From assembly GCF_041321155.1 (NCBI RefSeq), contig NZ_JBGGWB010000002.1, positions 62,001 to 126,000 of the forward strand: 64,000 bases of DNA, read 5' to 3'. This document shows, piece by piece, positions 41,910 to 50,997 of the stretch. A program made the position numbers and the translations under genes. Source of the DNA: Sphingomonas sp. IW22 (GTDB lineage Bacteria > Pseudomonadota > Alphaproteobacteria > Sphingomonadales > Sphingomonadaceae). Each line of letters opens with the position of its first letter. Positions within the stretch are counted from its first letter, which is position 1. The notes beneath the pieces are model-generated. The model had not been told where the DNA came from, ran no database searches, and was given only the letters and a program-made list of their open reading frames with translations.

Positions 41910-42329
41910 TTATCCGTTCAGCGTCACGGTGCCTGGATAATGCTTGTCCAGATGGCGACGGATCAGCCGCAGGTTGCGGGTGTTCGAACGAAAGAAGAAA
42001 TCGGGCACGATGCCGATACCAGGGATCAGGCCCAGCGCCCAATCGACGCCGACATTGCCCGCCATCCGCGCCAGCGTGGCGCGCGACATGTTCAGGTTGC
42101 GCGCTTCCCACATCATATAGGCGCCGAACGCCGCGCCGACGAAGCTGCCGCCAACCGGCAGCAGGCCCAGCATCGCGTCCAGTCCGACCGGACGGTTGAT
42201 GCCCGGAATGACGACGATCCGCTCCATCAGCTTTTCCAGCCCCTCTACCCGCGCCCGCACTGCGGCGGCATCGCGCTTGAGGGGGAGGCGGTCGAAGACC
42301 GAGGGATCGATGCGGTTGGTGCGGGCCAT
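41910..42329 (-). CDS. DUF4112 family membrane protein
   Basis: A 139-residue protein of the DUF4112 family: LEGLEKLMERIVVIPGINRPVGLDAMLGLLPVGGSFVGAAFGAYMMWEARNLN, DWALGLIPGIGIVPDFFFRSNTRNLRLIRRHLDKHYPG. Two hydrophobic segments flank conserved DAMLGL/DWALGL loops that are mirror images. Function unknown. It follows the solute-binding lipoprotein gene by 8 bp, so the two are co-transcribed. Its end is followed by the 46-bp palindrome. Confidence 0.85.
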   Translation of the reverse strand: MARTNRIDPSVFDRLPLKRDAAAVRARVEGLEKLMERIVVIPGINRPVGLDAMLGLLPVGGSFVGAAFGAYMMWEARNLNMSRATLARMAGNVGVDWALGLIPGIGIVPDFFFRSNTRNLRLIRRHLDKHYPGTVTLNG

Positions 42330-42337
42330 GATGACCC

Positions 42338-43798
42338 TTAATTGGTTTCGCCGCGCAGGTGATTCAATGGATGCCACGCGCGCGCATTGCCCCGCCATTC
42401 GCGCAGGCGCAGCGCCACCAGCGACCAGCGCAGCGGATGGGCGAGCGGAATGAACGCCACGTCGCGCACCAGCATCGCATCCGCCTGTGCCAGCAACCGG
42501 CTGCGTTCGGTCAGGTCGGCTGTCTCGCGCGCGCGGTCCAGGCGCGCGGCGATCGATCCGGCACAGGGCTGGCACGCCATGCGAAGATACCAGCGCGCGC
42601 TGTCATACGGGGCCACTCGGTCGACCAGCCGCAGGTCGGCGTCGTCATCGGGGGCGACGCGCCGGGCGAGCACGCCGATGCTGGCCAGGTCCGCCACCAG
42701 CGAGGCCGCCAGCTGCATCGACCCCGGTCCGTCGGGCATGGCGATGGTCAGCCGGGGCGGTTGTCCGCCATTGGCGGCGCGCCATTCGGCCACGCGCACC
42801 TGCGCCGCCGTGCGGCGCGAATCGAGGTCGAAGGCCAGCCAAGGCGCACGCGCCGGCGCCGCCGCCACATCGAGCTGGCCCGGCAGGATCGTCTCGCTGG
42901 CGGCCCAATCATCGGCAAAGCTGCGCGTCAGCGTCGCGCGGTCGAACGCCATCGCCACCGCCTCACGCCCGGCGGCGGTTTCCAGAAAGCCCCGCCGATT
43001 GGCGACGATCAGGCCGAACAGGCCGTGTGCGGGGTCGATGCGGCGATTGGGGCGGGGAATGTCGGCCAGTGCGACCAGTGGCCAGTCCGCCATGGTGCCG
43101 CCGGTCACCATGTCCGATTCGCGCCGGCGAAAGCGAATGACGGCACTGGCCGCGCGTTCGGCACGCAGCCGCACGAATTCCGCCGGGTCGGGCGGCTCGA
43201 CGGCGGCGTCGGGATCAGCGGGATCGCCGATGGGGCGCAGCAACAGGCTGGCATCGTCACGTTCGGCAATGCGGAACGGGCCGCTGCCGCCCTCCGGCCC
43301 CGGCACCGCCAGTTCGGGGCGCGCGAACAGCGGCAACAGGTCCGGGCGGGGTCGTGACAGGCGCACTTCGATGACCAACGGCGTCATCTCGACCACTTCG
43401 TCGATCGCCGACACGTGCGGCGCCAGCGGATTGCGCGGGTTGGCCAGCGCGCGGCGAAGTCCCCGCACCACTGCCCTTGCCGTCACGCGTTCGCCATTGG
43501 CCCATTCGGCCTCGCGAAGGCGAAAGATATAGCTGCGCCCGCCGTCGATCACGATCCAGCGTTCGGCCAGCCCCGGCTCCACCTGTCCCGCCGCATCGAA
43601 TCCGACCAGGCCCTGGGCCGTGGCGGCGGTCAGCATCGCGTCGGGCAGGTTCAGGGCATTGCCCGGCCGCGCGGGCAGGGCGGGGGCGTCGGCGGGGCCG
43701 ATCGTGCTGACCACCACCGGCACATCGTCGGGCCGCCGTTCGCACGCACCCAGGGCGAGCGCGGCAAGAATTATCGGGGCAAGGCGGATTCGGGGCAT
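42338..43798 (-). CDS. Peptide/solute-binding lipoprotein (SBP family 5-like)
   Basis: A 486-residue protein with a lipoprotein signal (PIILAALALGACE) and a family-5 extracellular-solute-binding layout: NLPDAMLTAATAQGLVGFD, GLAERWIVIDGGRSYIFRLREAEWANGERVTARAVVRGLRRA and FIPLAHPLRWSLV at the end. It resembles OppA/DppA-type peptide-binding proteins, but the central region is shorter and diverged. No permease or ATPase genes accompany it; only DUF4112 follows. Substrate unknown; it could serve an orphan receptor function. Confidence 0.75.
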   Translation of the reverse strand: MPRIRLAPIILAALALGACERRPDDVPVVVSTIGPADAPALPARPGNALNLPDAMLTAATAQGLVGFDAAGQVEPGLAERWIVIDGGRSYIFRLREAEWANGERVTARAVVRGLRRALANPRNPLAPHVSAIDEVVEMTPLVIEVRLSRPRPDLLPLFARPELAVPGPEGGSGPFRIAERDDASLLLRPIGDPADPDAAVEPPDPAEFVRLRAERAASAVIRFRRRESDMVTGGTMADWPLVALADIPRPNRRIDPAHGLFGLIVANRRGFLETAAGREAVAMAFDRATLTRSFADDWAASETILPGQLDVAAAPARAPWLAFDLDSRRTAAQVRVAEWRAANGGQPPRLTIAMPDGPGSMQLAASLVADLASIGVLARRVAPDDDADLRLVDRVAPYDSARWYLRMACQPCAGSIAARLDRARETADLTERSRLLAQADAMLVRDVAFIPLAHPLRWSLVALRLREWRGNARAWHPLNHLRGETN

Positions 43799-43865
43799 GG
43801 ACGGTCCGGACAATCGGTTCGACAGGGCAACGATCAGGTGGCGGCGTTTGTGCCGCCCGCCCGGT

Positions 43866-44606
43866 TCAGAAACTGCTCTCCACCGAAACCCCGGCGGGCA
43901 GGCCGGTAAAGGGCAACAATGCCGCACCATCGGGCGTCAGCGTGACGCGGTAGCTGCCATCCTCACCCACCGTCGCGTCGATCAGCGTGCGGCGGCGCTG
44001 GCCGATGGGGGCGATTCGGATGCGGCTTTCGGTGCCGACATGCTCCGCGGTCAGGATCATCGCCGGGGTCGGCACGGGCGCGCCGTCGGGCGATTTCGCA
44101 CACGAACCGGGGTCGATGGTCGCCCGCCCTTCGATCAGCCCGCGTCCCGGCCCGATCGACAGGCGCGGAAACTCCGCCTGCATCGTCACGTCGCAGGTAA
44201 AGCCAAGGCCCGGCAGCAACGCGCCCAGCAGCGCGCCGTCCGCCGCGCCGCTGACACGGTCCAGCCGGACGCCGCCCGGCGACAACAATGCCTGCCCCCC
44301 CAGATCGGTATCCTCGCCATTGGCGCGCCAGTCGACGGCAAAGCCGAACGACGTGAGCGAACGCAGCGGCGCCCATTCCCATTTGACGATGCTGCCGCCC
44401 GCCACGCCGACTTCGCCCGACCAGATCGTGCCCGCGACGCCGGTGCGCCAAGGTCGGTTCTTCACAAAAACGCTGGCAGGCACGGTTGCGAGCATGGTCA
44501 GCACATAGGCGGCTATCCCCAGGCTTCCGAACGCGATAAGACGCCGCCGTGCCCCATCATTCGCATCCGGGAGACGCGCCGATGGATCGGCGGGCCGCGT
44601 TAGCAT
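43866..44606 (-). CDS. gspN: Type II secretion system protein N (GspN)
   Basis: A 246-residue inner-membrane protein. One N-terminal membrane span (LIAFGSLGIAAYVLTMLATVPASVF) is followed by a periplasmic domain with GVAGTIWSGEVGVAGGSIVKWEWAPL, which matches GspN patterns. The start is inferred at ATG 44606, which overlaps the divergent LppC-like gene start by 25 bp; no better start lies before the membrane span. GspN is an accessory inner-membrane component of some type II secretion systems. Confidence 0.75.
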   Translation of the reverse strand: MLTRPADPSARLPDANDGARRRLIAFGSLGIAAYVLTMLATVPASVFVKNRPWRTGVAGTIWSGEVGVAGGSIVKWEWAPLRSLTSFGFAVDWRANGEDTDLGGQALLSPGGVRLDRVSGAADGALLGALLPGLGFTCDVTMQAEFPRLSIGPGRGLIEGRATIDPGSCAKSPDGAPVPTPAMILTAEHVGTESRIRIAPIGQRRRTLIDATVGEDGSYRVTLTPDGAALLPFTGLPAGVSVESSF

Positions 44607-45622
44607 TTCTGCGATCGTCCCTCGTCGCAGCAGCGTCTGCATCCTTTGCTTCCCCATTGCTGGCGGCGGCCAAGGCCGACAAGCGGCCGGTCGCGTTGCT
44701 GATCCCGCGCAGCGGACCGCGCGCGGCATTGGGGGTTAGCATGGAGCGCGCGGCGATGCTCGCCGAAAACACGCCTGGCCGGCTGCTGGTGTTTGACACC
44801 GGCGGCACCGCAGCGGGCGCGCAGGCGGCGGCGATGCAGGCGATGAAGCGCAAGGTCGCGATGATCCTCGGCCCGCTGCTGGCCGAAGAGGTCGGGCCGG
44901 TCGCTGCGGTGGCGGCGGGCCGGGTGCCGGTCATCGCTTTCTCCAACGATCCGGGCGTGCGGGCCAGCGGTGCATTTACGATGGGCATCACGGCGACGCA
45001 GGTGACCGGTGCGATGCTGCGTTATGCCCGGTCGCGCGGGGTGCGCCGTGTCGTGGTGGTGGGCGATGGCTCACGCTGGGCATCGGCATCGGCAGAGGCG
45101 GCGGAGGGATTGCAGGGCGAGCTGAACCTCGACGTCCGGCGCATCGACGTGGCAGCGGGTCAGCCTTTGCCGGCGGCGGGTCAGGCGCCCGACGCGGTGA
45201 TGATCCCCGGCGGTAGCGACACGATGCTGGCCGCTGCCCGCAACCTGAAGGAAACGGGTATCCAGCTGCTGGGCACGATGCAGGCGCTGGATCACCGACC
45301 CGCCAGCCTGTCGGTGCTGGACGGCGCGTGGCTGGCCAGTCCCGATCCGGCATCCTTCGCGACCTTTTCCTCGGCCTATCAGTCGCGGATGGGCGGTGAT
45401 GCGGGGATTATCGCCGCGCTGGCGCATGATGCGGCGGCGATCACCCGGACGCTGCGCGAAAAGAATGCGCTGGACCGCGCGGGCCTGTTGGCCGAACCGG
45501 GGTTCGAGGTCGCGACCGGGCCGCTGCGCTTCCGCGAGGATGGCAGCGTCGCACGCGACATGGCGATCGTCGTCGCCAGCCCCGAAGGCTATGCCAAGGT
45601 GGCGACGAGCCGGGGCGCCTGA
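44582..45622 (+). CDS. LppC/penicillin-binding-activator-like periplasmic binding protein
   Basis: A 346-residue exported protein with signal MDRRAALAFLRSSLVAAASASFASPLLAAA (RR at residues 3-4, Tat-like) and a type I periplasmic-binding-protein fold: VALLIPRSGPRAALGVSMERAAMLAE, MILGPLLAEEVGPVAAVAAGRVPVIAFSNDPGVRASGAF, VVVVGDGSRWASASAEAAEGL and DAVMIPGGSD. This corresponds to the LppC C-terminal half; the TPR part of E. coli LpoA is missing. GGGAG precedes ATG 44582. gspJ follows after 2 bp, which links it to the secretion genes. The role is not known. Confidence 0.75.
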   Translation: MDRRAALAFLRSSLVAAASASFASPLLAAAKADKRPVALLIPRSGPRAALGVSMERAAMLAENTPGRLLVFDTGGTAAGAQAAAMQAMKRKVAMILGPLLAEEVGPVAAVAAGRVPVIAFSNDPGVRASGAFTMGITATQVTGAMLRYARSRGVRRVVVVGDGSRWASASAEAAEGLQGELNLDVRRIDVAAGQPLPAAGQAPDAVMIPGGSDTMLAAARNLKETGIQLLGTMQALDHRPASLSVLDGAWLASPDPASFATFSSAYQSRMGGDAGIIAALAHDAAAITRTLREKNALDRAGLLAEPGFEVATGPLRFREDGSVARDMAIVVASPEGYAKVATSRGA

Positions 45623-45624
45623 TC

Positions 45625-46197
45625 ATGTCCGGCACCGGTCCGGCCATGCCGGATGGATTGCCCGCCGACGCCGATTCGCACGGCGCGCAGGCGGGCTTTA
45701 CCCTGATCGAGCTGATGATCTCGCTGGGCCTGTTCGCGTTGATCGCGGTGGCGGGGCTGGCGCTGGTCGATTCGGTGCTGGGCGTACAGACGCGCACCGC
45801 CGCCCGGCTGGACGAACAGGGCGCGCTGGCGCGTGCAATCTATGTCCTGACCAGCGATGTCGATCAGATCGCGCGCGGGCGCATCGTGTCGAACGGACAG
45901 GAGTTGATCTTCACCCGCGCCGCGCCGGGACTGGGCGGCGCGCCGGTGGAGCTGCGCTGGATGCGATCCGGCAACGACCTGATCCGCATGGTCGACGGTC
46001 AATCGCAAACCGCGCTGACCGGCGTCACCGGCGTCACCGCTCGCTTCTGGGACCAGGGGTGGCAGACCGGCTGGCCGCCCAGCCAGGAACGGGGTGAGGA
46101 CTGGCCCCGCGCGGTCGAGCTGACCGTGGCGCTGGAATCGCGCGGCAGCGTGCGGCGCGTCGTCGCACTGCCGGCACGACCGACGGCGGGCCCGTGA
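45625..46197 (+). CDS. gspJ: Type II secretion minor pseudopilin GspJ
   Basis: A 190-residue prepilin-like protein. The cleavage site G^FTLIE at QAGFTLIELMISLGLFALIAVAGLALV has Glu+5, as required for assembly. The globular part follows with DVDQIARGRIVSNGQELIFTR. GspJ fits the order before GspK. It starts 2 bp after the LppC-like gene and overlaps gspK by 4 bp. Residues 1-30 before the cleavage site form an unusually long leader. Confidence 0.85.
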   Translation: MSGTGPAMPDGLPADADSHGAQAGFTLIELMISLGLFALIAVAGLALVDSVLGVQTRTAARLDEQGALARAIYVLTSDVDQIARGRIVSNGQELIFTRAAPGLGGAPVELRWMRSGNDLIRMVDGQSQTALTGVTGVTARFWDQGWQTGWPPSQERGEDWPRAVELTVALESRGSVRRVVALPARPTAGP

Positions 46198-47078
46198 CGC
46201 GCCGGGCGGTGCCCCGTGGCGAAGAGGGGCTGATCCTGATCAACGTGCTGTTGTTCGTGGCGATTGCCAGCGGGCTGGTGCTGTTGATGGTCAACCGGGA
46301 GGAACTGGCCCTCGACGGCGCGTTGCGGCAGCGCGAAGCCGCGCGCGCTGCGGCAATCGTGCGCGGTGGCGAATTGTCGGCAGTGACCGCGCTGCGCCTT
46401 GACGCGGCCGAAGCGCCAGAGGCCGATCACGCGGGTGAGCCATGGGCCACGATTGCCGAAAGCGGCATTGCGATCAACGGCGGCACGTTCGACCTGACGG
46501 TCGCGGATGCCGAGGGGCGCTTCAACATCAACAATGTGCGCACCGGCGAAGCATCGGCGGTGATCCTGTTCCAGATGATCGCACGCGATGCGGGGCTGGA
46601 CGATGAACAGATACTTCAGGCGATCGCCTATGTCCGGGGTGCGGGACCGGTGACCGACCTGCGCCCCATTCGGCTGGCCGGGCTGGACCCGGCGGCGGCG
46701 GCGCGGCTGGAATCGATGGTGACCGCGCTGCCCAGCCCGACCCAGATCAATTTGAACGCCGCGGGGCGTGAGCTGCTGACGCTGATGCTGCGCGATCCCG
46801 TTGCGGTCGAGCGGCTGCTGGCGATTCGCGAGCGGCAGGGGTTCCTGACGCGTGAGGACCTGACGAATGAAAATCTGTCGACGCCGCCGGGCACGCGGTT
46901 TTCTTCGGATCATTTTTGGGTCCGCACCCGCGCCACCATCGGCGGTACGGCCCAACAGGCTGCTGCCCTGATCGAACGCCGCGCACTTAAGGACGGATCG
47001 CGCGAGACGGTGGTGGTCGAACGCTGGCGCAACGCCGCGATCCCGCCCGGCGTGCCCGACTTCCCGCCGGCGGCTTAG
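46194..47078 (+). CDS. gspK: Type II secretion minor pseudopilin GspK
   Basis: A 294-residue GspK. The N-terminal EEGLILINVLLFVAIASGLVLLMVN is a prepilin helix without Glu+5, normal for GspK, which caps the pseudopilus. The body has DLTVADAEGRFNINNV, and the SAM-like region TQINLNAAGRELLTLMLRD with LAIRERQGFLTREDL. It starts inside the gspJ stop (GTGA). gspL and gspM do not follow: the next gene is kynA, 18 bp on. Confidence 0.88.
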   Translation: MTRRAVPRGEEGLILINVLLFVAIASGLVLLMVNREELALDGALRQREAARAAAIVRGGELSAVTALRLDAAEAPEADHAGEPWATIAESGIAINGGTFDLTVADAEGRFNINNVRTGEASAVILFQMIARDAGLDDEQILQAIAYVRGAGPVTDLRPIRLAGLDPAAAARLESMVTALPSPTQINLNAAGRELLTLMLRDPVAVERLLAIRERQGFLTREDLTNENLSTPPGTRFSSDHFWVRTRATIGGTAQQAAALIERRALKDGSRETVVVERWRNAAIPPGVPDFPPAA

Positions 47079-47096
47079 CACGCTACCCCATCGGTC

Positions 47097-47858
47097 ATGG
47101 CTCGTTCGATGACCTATGGCGACTATCTGGCGCTCGACACGCTGTTGGGTGCCCAGCATCCGATTTCGGACCATCCCGACGAACCGCTGTTCATCGCGAT
47201 GCACCAGACACAGGAATTGTGGATGAAACAGACCATCCACGAACTGGAACAGGCGCTGGCCATGATCCGCGCCGACCGGCTGGCACAGGTGTACAAGGTG
47301 CTGGCCCGCGTCAGCCGCATCCAGTCGGTGATGACCGCGTCATGGGATGTGCTGACCACCATGACAGCGATCGATTATACGCGCTTTCGCACTGTGCTGG
47401 GCACCAGTTCGGGCTTTCAGTCGGACCAGTTCCGCACGATCGAGGTGATGATGGGCTTTCGCGACGGCCCCCGTCACGGGCCGATGACCCATGCCGCCGC
47501 CGCAAAGCCCAGCTTGTGGGACGAAGCGAACGGCGCGCTGGCACGGGCGGGCCTTGTGGTGCCGGCAAGTGCGTTGGCGCGTGACTGGTCCAGGCCCTAT
47601 GTTCCCGATCCGGGGGTGGAGGCGGCATGGGCCGCCGTCTATCGCGACGAACGGCGCTGGTGGCCGCTTTATCAACTGGCGGAAAAGCTGGTCGATCTGG
47701 ACGAAGCCTTTGCCACATGGCGGCACAAGCATGTGCTGACCGTCAGCCGCATCATCGGGCACAAGCCCGGCACCGGCGGCACCGGCGTACATTATCTGGA
47801 ATCGACGCTGTCGCGGCGCGCCTTTCCCGAACTCTGGTCGTTGAGGACGATGCTGTGA
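47097..47858 (+). CDS. kynA: Tryptophan 2,3-dioxygenase
   Basis: A 253-residue TDO. Signature parts are MTYGDYLALDTLLGAQHPIS, DEPLFIAMHQTQELWMKQTIHEL, FRTVLGTSSGFQSDQFRTIEVMMGFRD and WRHKHVLTVSRIIGHKPGTGGTGVHYLESTLSRR; the last contains the proximal His (HKHVLTVSRIIG) for haem. It oxidises tryptophan to N-formylkynurenine in the cytoplasm. Its stop overlaps the GTG of the kynureninase-like gene, so both are translationally coupled. Confidence 0.94.
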   Translation: MARSMTYGDYLALDTLLGAQHPISDHPDEPLFIAMHQTQELWMKQTIHELEQALAMIRADRLAQVYKVLARVSRIQSVMTASWDVLTTMTAIDYTRFRTVLGTSSGFQSDQFRTIEVMMGFRDGPRHGPMTHAAAAKPSLWDEANGALARAGLVVPASALARDWSRPYVPDPGVEAAWAAVYRDERRWWPLYQLAEKLVDLDEAFATWRHKHVLTVSRIIGHKPGTGGTGVHYLESTLSRRAFPELWSLRTML

Positions 47859-49000
47859 ACAGCTGGAAGCACCTGTTCCAGCGCGCGCTGGCCGCCGCGC
47901 CCGACCGGCTGCACATGGCCGCGCACAGCCATCATCTGTGGCCCGATGCCAGCTGGCTGGGCCAGCAGGCCGCCTGGGAGGATGCCGCGCGGCTGGCTGA
48001 CACCAAATGGCGCCGCGTGATGGACGAAATATGGCCCGCCGCGCAGGCGCATGTCGCGCGCGAACTGGGGCTGCCCGATCCGGATACGGTCTGCTTTTCG
48101 GGCAATACGCATGATTTCCTGATCCGCATCGCCTCTGCCGTGGACCGGCGGCCGATCCGCATCCTGGCCACCGACGGCGAATTTCACAGCTTCACCCGGC
48201 AAGTCGCCCGTTGGGTAGAGGCGGGGGAAGCGGTGCTGGAGACGGTTCCGTGCGACGACGCACTGGAAGCGCAGATGATCGAACGGGCGCTGTCGGGCGA
48301 ACATGACCTGATCGTCGTCAGCCACGTCGCCTTTGGCACGGGCCGCGTGTTTGGGGCACTGGATCAGGTGGCGGCGGTCGCGCGGCCCGACGGGCCATGG
48401 GTGGTGGTCGATGGCTATCACGGCTTCATGGCGGTCGAGACGGACCTGTCGGCCATCGCGCCGCACGCCTTCTATACTGCGGGCGGTTATAAATATGCGA
48501 TGTCGGGGGAGGGGATCGGCTTGCTCCATGCGCCGCCGGGATTTGCGTCGCGCCCGGTGCTGACCGGCTGGTATGCCGCGTTCGACGATTTGAGTGCCCC
48601 GCCCGGCGGGGTCGGCTATGCCCCCGATGCCCGCCGCTTTCTGGGCGCGACCTTTGACCCGTCGGGCCTGTACCGGTTCGTGGCGGTGCGCGACATGCTG
48701 GCGCGCGAGGGACTGTCGACGGCGGTCATATCGGCACATGTCGCGACGCTGCGCGAACAGCTGATCATCGGGCTGGACGGATCGCCGCTGGGCGATGCCG
48801 AGCTGGTGAACGCCCCCGGCATCGGCCCACAGGCCCGCTTTCTGGCGCTACGCAGCCCGCGTGCCGCCGAATGGCAAGCCACGCTGCTGTCGCACGATGT
48901 GATCACCGACCTGCGCGGCGACGTTTTGCGGATCGGCCTGGGCCTGTATCACGATGCGCGCGACATCGACGCTTTTTGCATGGTCGCACGACAGATTTAG
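47855..49000 (+). CDS. Kynureninase-like class V PLP-dependent enzyme
   Basis: A 381-residue fold-type I PLP enzyme starting at GTG 47855 in the kynA stop. The PLP lysine is most likely Lys213 in [15 protein letters not shown], close to kynureninase WxSYKYL-type sequences; [17 protein letters not shown] supplies the Asp pairing with the cofactor ring. Its N-terminus ([15 protein letters not shown], with an HSHH string) differs from classical KynU. Coupling to kynA strongly suggests kynurenine cleavage to anthranilate; another class V activity is possible. Confidence 0.75.
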   Translation: MNSWKHLFQRALAAAPDRLHMAAHSHHLWPDASWLGQQAAWEDAARLADTKWRRVMDEIWPAAQAHVARELGLPDPDTVCFSGNTHDFLIRIASAVDRRPIRILATDGEFHSFTRQVARWVEAGEAVLETVPCDDALEAQMIERALSGEHDLIVVSHVAFGTGRVFGALDQVAAVARPDGPWVVVDGYHGFMAVETDLSAIAPHAFYTAGGYKYAMSGEGIGLLHAPPGFASRPVLTGWYAAFDDLSAPPGGVGYAPDARRFLGATFDPSGLYRFVAVRDMLAREGLSTAVISAHVATLREQLIIGLDGSPLGDAELVNAPGIGPQARFLALRSPRAAEWQATLLSHDVITDLRGDVLRIGLGLYHDARDIDAFCMVARQI

Positions 49001-49068
49001 TGCGCTGGCCTTTTGGCCGTGAAACATGCATAGCGCCACGCCAGTCTGAAGTTTCAGGAAATTGCGTC

Positions 49069-50919
49069 ATGCCTGCCTATCGTTCCCGCACCACCACTCA
49101 TGGCCGCAACATGGCCGGCGCTCGCGGCCTGTGGCGCGCGACGGGGATGAAGGACGAGGATTTCGGCAAGCCGATCATCGCCATCGCCAACAGCTTTACC
49201 CAATTCGTGCCCGGCCACGTCCATCTGAAGGATCTGGGCCAGCTGGTCGCGCGTGAGATCGAGGCGGCGGGCGGCGTTGCCAAGGAATTCAATACCATCG
49301 CCGTCGATGACGGGATCGCGATGGGCCATGACGGCATGCTCTATTCGCTGCCCAGCCGCGAACTGATCGCCGATGCGGTCGAATATATGGTCAACGCCCA
49401 CTGCGCCGACGCGCTGGTCTGCATCTCGAACTGCGACAAGATCACGCCGGGCATGTTGATGGCGGCGATGCGGCTGAACGTGCCCGTCGTGTTCGTGTCG
49501 GGCGGCCCGATGGAAGCCGGCAAGGTTGTGATGCGTGGCAAGGAACGCGCGCTCGACCTGGTCGATGCGATGGTGGTCGCCGCCGACGACAGCTATACCG
49601 ACGAGGAAGTGAAGGCGATCGAACGGTCGGCCTGCCCCACCTGTGGCTCATGCTCGGGCATGTTCACCGCCAATTCGATGAACTGCCTGACCGAAGCGCT
49701 GGGCCTGGCACTGCCGGGCAATGGTTCGGTGCTGGCCACGCATGCCGATCGTGAAAAGCTGTTCCGCGAAGCCGGGCACCTGATCGTCGATCTGGCCAAG
49801 CGTTATTACGAGCAGGACGACGAAACCGCCCTGCCGCGCAGCATCGCTACGCGCGAGGCGTTCGAAAACGCCATGAGCCTTGACATCGCGATGGGCGGGT
49901 CGACCAACACGGTGCTGCACCTGCTGGCCGCCGCGCAGGAAGGCGGCGTGGATTTCACCATGGCCGATATCGACCGGCTCAGCCGCCGGGTGCCGGTGCT
50001 GTGCAAGGTCGCGCCTGCCAATTCGACGGTCCATATGGAGGATGTCCACCGCGCGGGCGGGATCATGGCGATCCTGGGTGAGCTGGAACGCGGCGGGCTG
50101 GTCGATCCTTCGCTGCCCACGGTGCATTCGCCGACGCTGGGCGACGCGCTGGCGCGCTGGGACATTGGCCGCACCAATTCGGAAGAGGTCCGCACCTTTT
50201 TCCGCGCGGCCCCCGGCGGCGTCCCCACACAGGTGGCGTTCAGCCAGTCGCAGCGTTGGGACGAACTGGACATCGACCGCGCGGGCGGGGTGATCCGTTC
50301 GGTCGACAATGCCTTTTCCAAGGATGGGGGTCTGGCGGTGCTGTTCGGCAATCTGGCGCCGGAGGGGTGCATCGTGAAGACTGCCGGGGTCGACGAATCG
50401 ATCCTGACCTTCCGCGGCACGGCGCGCGTGTTCGAAAGCCAGGACGCGGCGGTGGCCGGTATCCTGGGCAACATGATGAAGCCGGGCGAGGTCGTGCTGA
50501 TCCGCTATGAGGGGCCAAAGGGCGGGCCGGGGATGCAGGAAATGCTGTATCCGACCAGCTATCTGAAATCGAAGGGGCTGGGCAAACAGTGCGCGCTCGT
50601 CACCGACGGTCGTTTTTCGGGCGGCAGCTCAGGCCTGTCGATCGGCCATGTCTCGCCCGAAGCGGCAGAGGGCGGGCTGATCGCGCTGGTGGAGACGGGC
50701 GATCCGATCGTGATCGACATTCCCAACCGGCTGATCGCGCTGGATCTGGATGATGCGGTGCTGGCCGAACGCCGGGCCGAAATGGAATCGCGCGGGGCAA
50801 AGGCGTGGAAGCCGGTGGGCCGCAAGCGCCATGTCTCGGCGGCGCTGCGTGCCTATGCCGCAATGACGACCAACGCGTCGCGCGGCGCGGTGCGCGATGT
50901 GAGTCAGGTCGAACGCTGA
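49069..50919 (+). CDS. ilvD: Dihydroxy-acid dehydratase
   Basis: A 616-residue IlvD. Cysteines of the iron-sulfur centre are in [10 protein letters not shown] and [17 protein letters not shown]; the metal site includes [19 protein letters not shown] and [20 protein letters not shown]. It acts in isoleucine and valine biosynthesis. CAGGAA lies 7 nt before ATG 49069, and the in-frame upstream extension overlaps the previous gene. It is followed by the tandem hairpin repeat. Confidence 0.96.
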   Translation: MPAYRSRTTTHGRNMAGARGLWRATGMKDEDFGKPIIAIANSFTQFVPGHVHLKDLGQLVAREIEAAGGVAKEFNTIAVDDGIAMGHDGMLYSLPSRELIADAVEYMVNAHCADALVCISNCDKITPGMLMAAMRLNVPVVFVSGGPMEAGKVVMRGKERALDLVDAMVVAADDSYTDEEVKAIERSACPTCGSCSGMFTANSMNCLTEALGLALPGNGSVLATHADREKLFREAGHLIVDLAKRYYEQDDETALPRSIATREAFENAMSLDIAMGGSTNTVLHLLAAAQEGGVDFTMADIDRLSRRVPVLCKVAPANSTVHMEDVHRAGGIMAILGELERGGLVDPSLPTVHSPTLGDALARWDIGRTNSEEVRTFFRAAPGGVPTQVAFSQSQRWDELDIDRAGGVIRSVDNAFSKDGGLAVLFGNLAPEGCIVKTAGVDESILTFRGTARVFESQDAAVAGILGNMMKPGEVVLIRYEGPKGGPGMQEMLYPTSYLKSKGLGKQCALVTDGRFSGGSSGLSIGHVSPEAAEGGLIALVETGDPIVIDIPNRLIALDLDDAVLAERRAEMESRGAKAWKPVGRKRHVSAALRAYAAMTTNASRGAVRDVSQVER

Positions 50920-50930
50920 TCTCGGGCGCC

Positions 50931-50990
50931 GCCCCGGCCAGTTGCCGGGGCGGACGCCCCGCCCCGGCCAGTTGCCGGGGCGGACGCCGG
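50931..50990. repeat. Tandem 30-bp hairpin duplication between ilvD and the FAAL gene
   Basis: Two direct repeats of 30 bp, 50931-50960 and 50961-50990, match at 28 of 30 positions and differ only in the last two. Each contains GCCCCGGC and GCCGGGGC, an 8-bp perfect stem with a 5-nt loop. They fill the gap between convergent genes, so two adjacent strong hairpins can form in either transcript and act as terminators. There is no T-run. Confidence 0.9.
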
Positions 50991-50997
50991 TTAGGGA

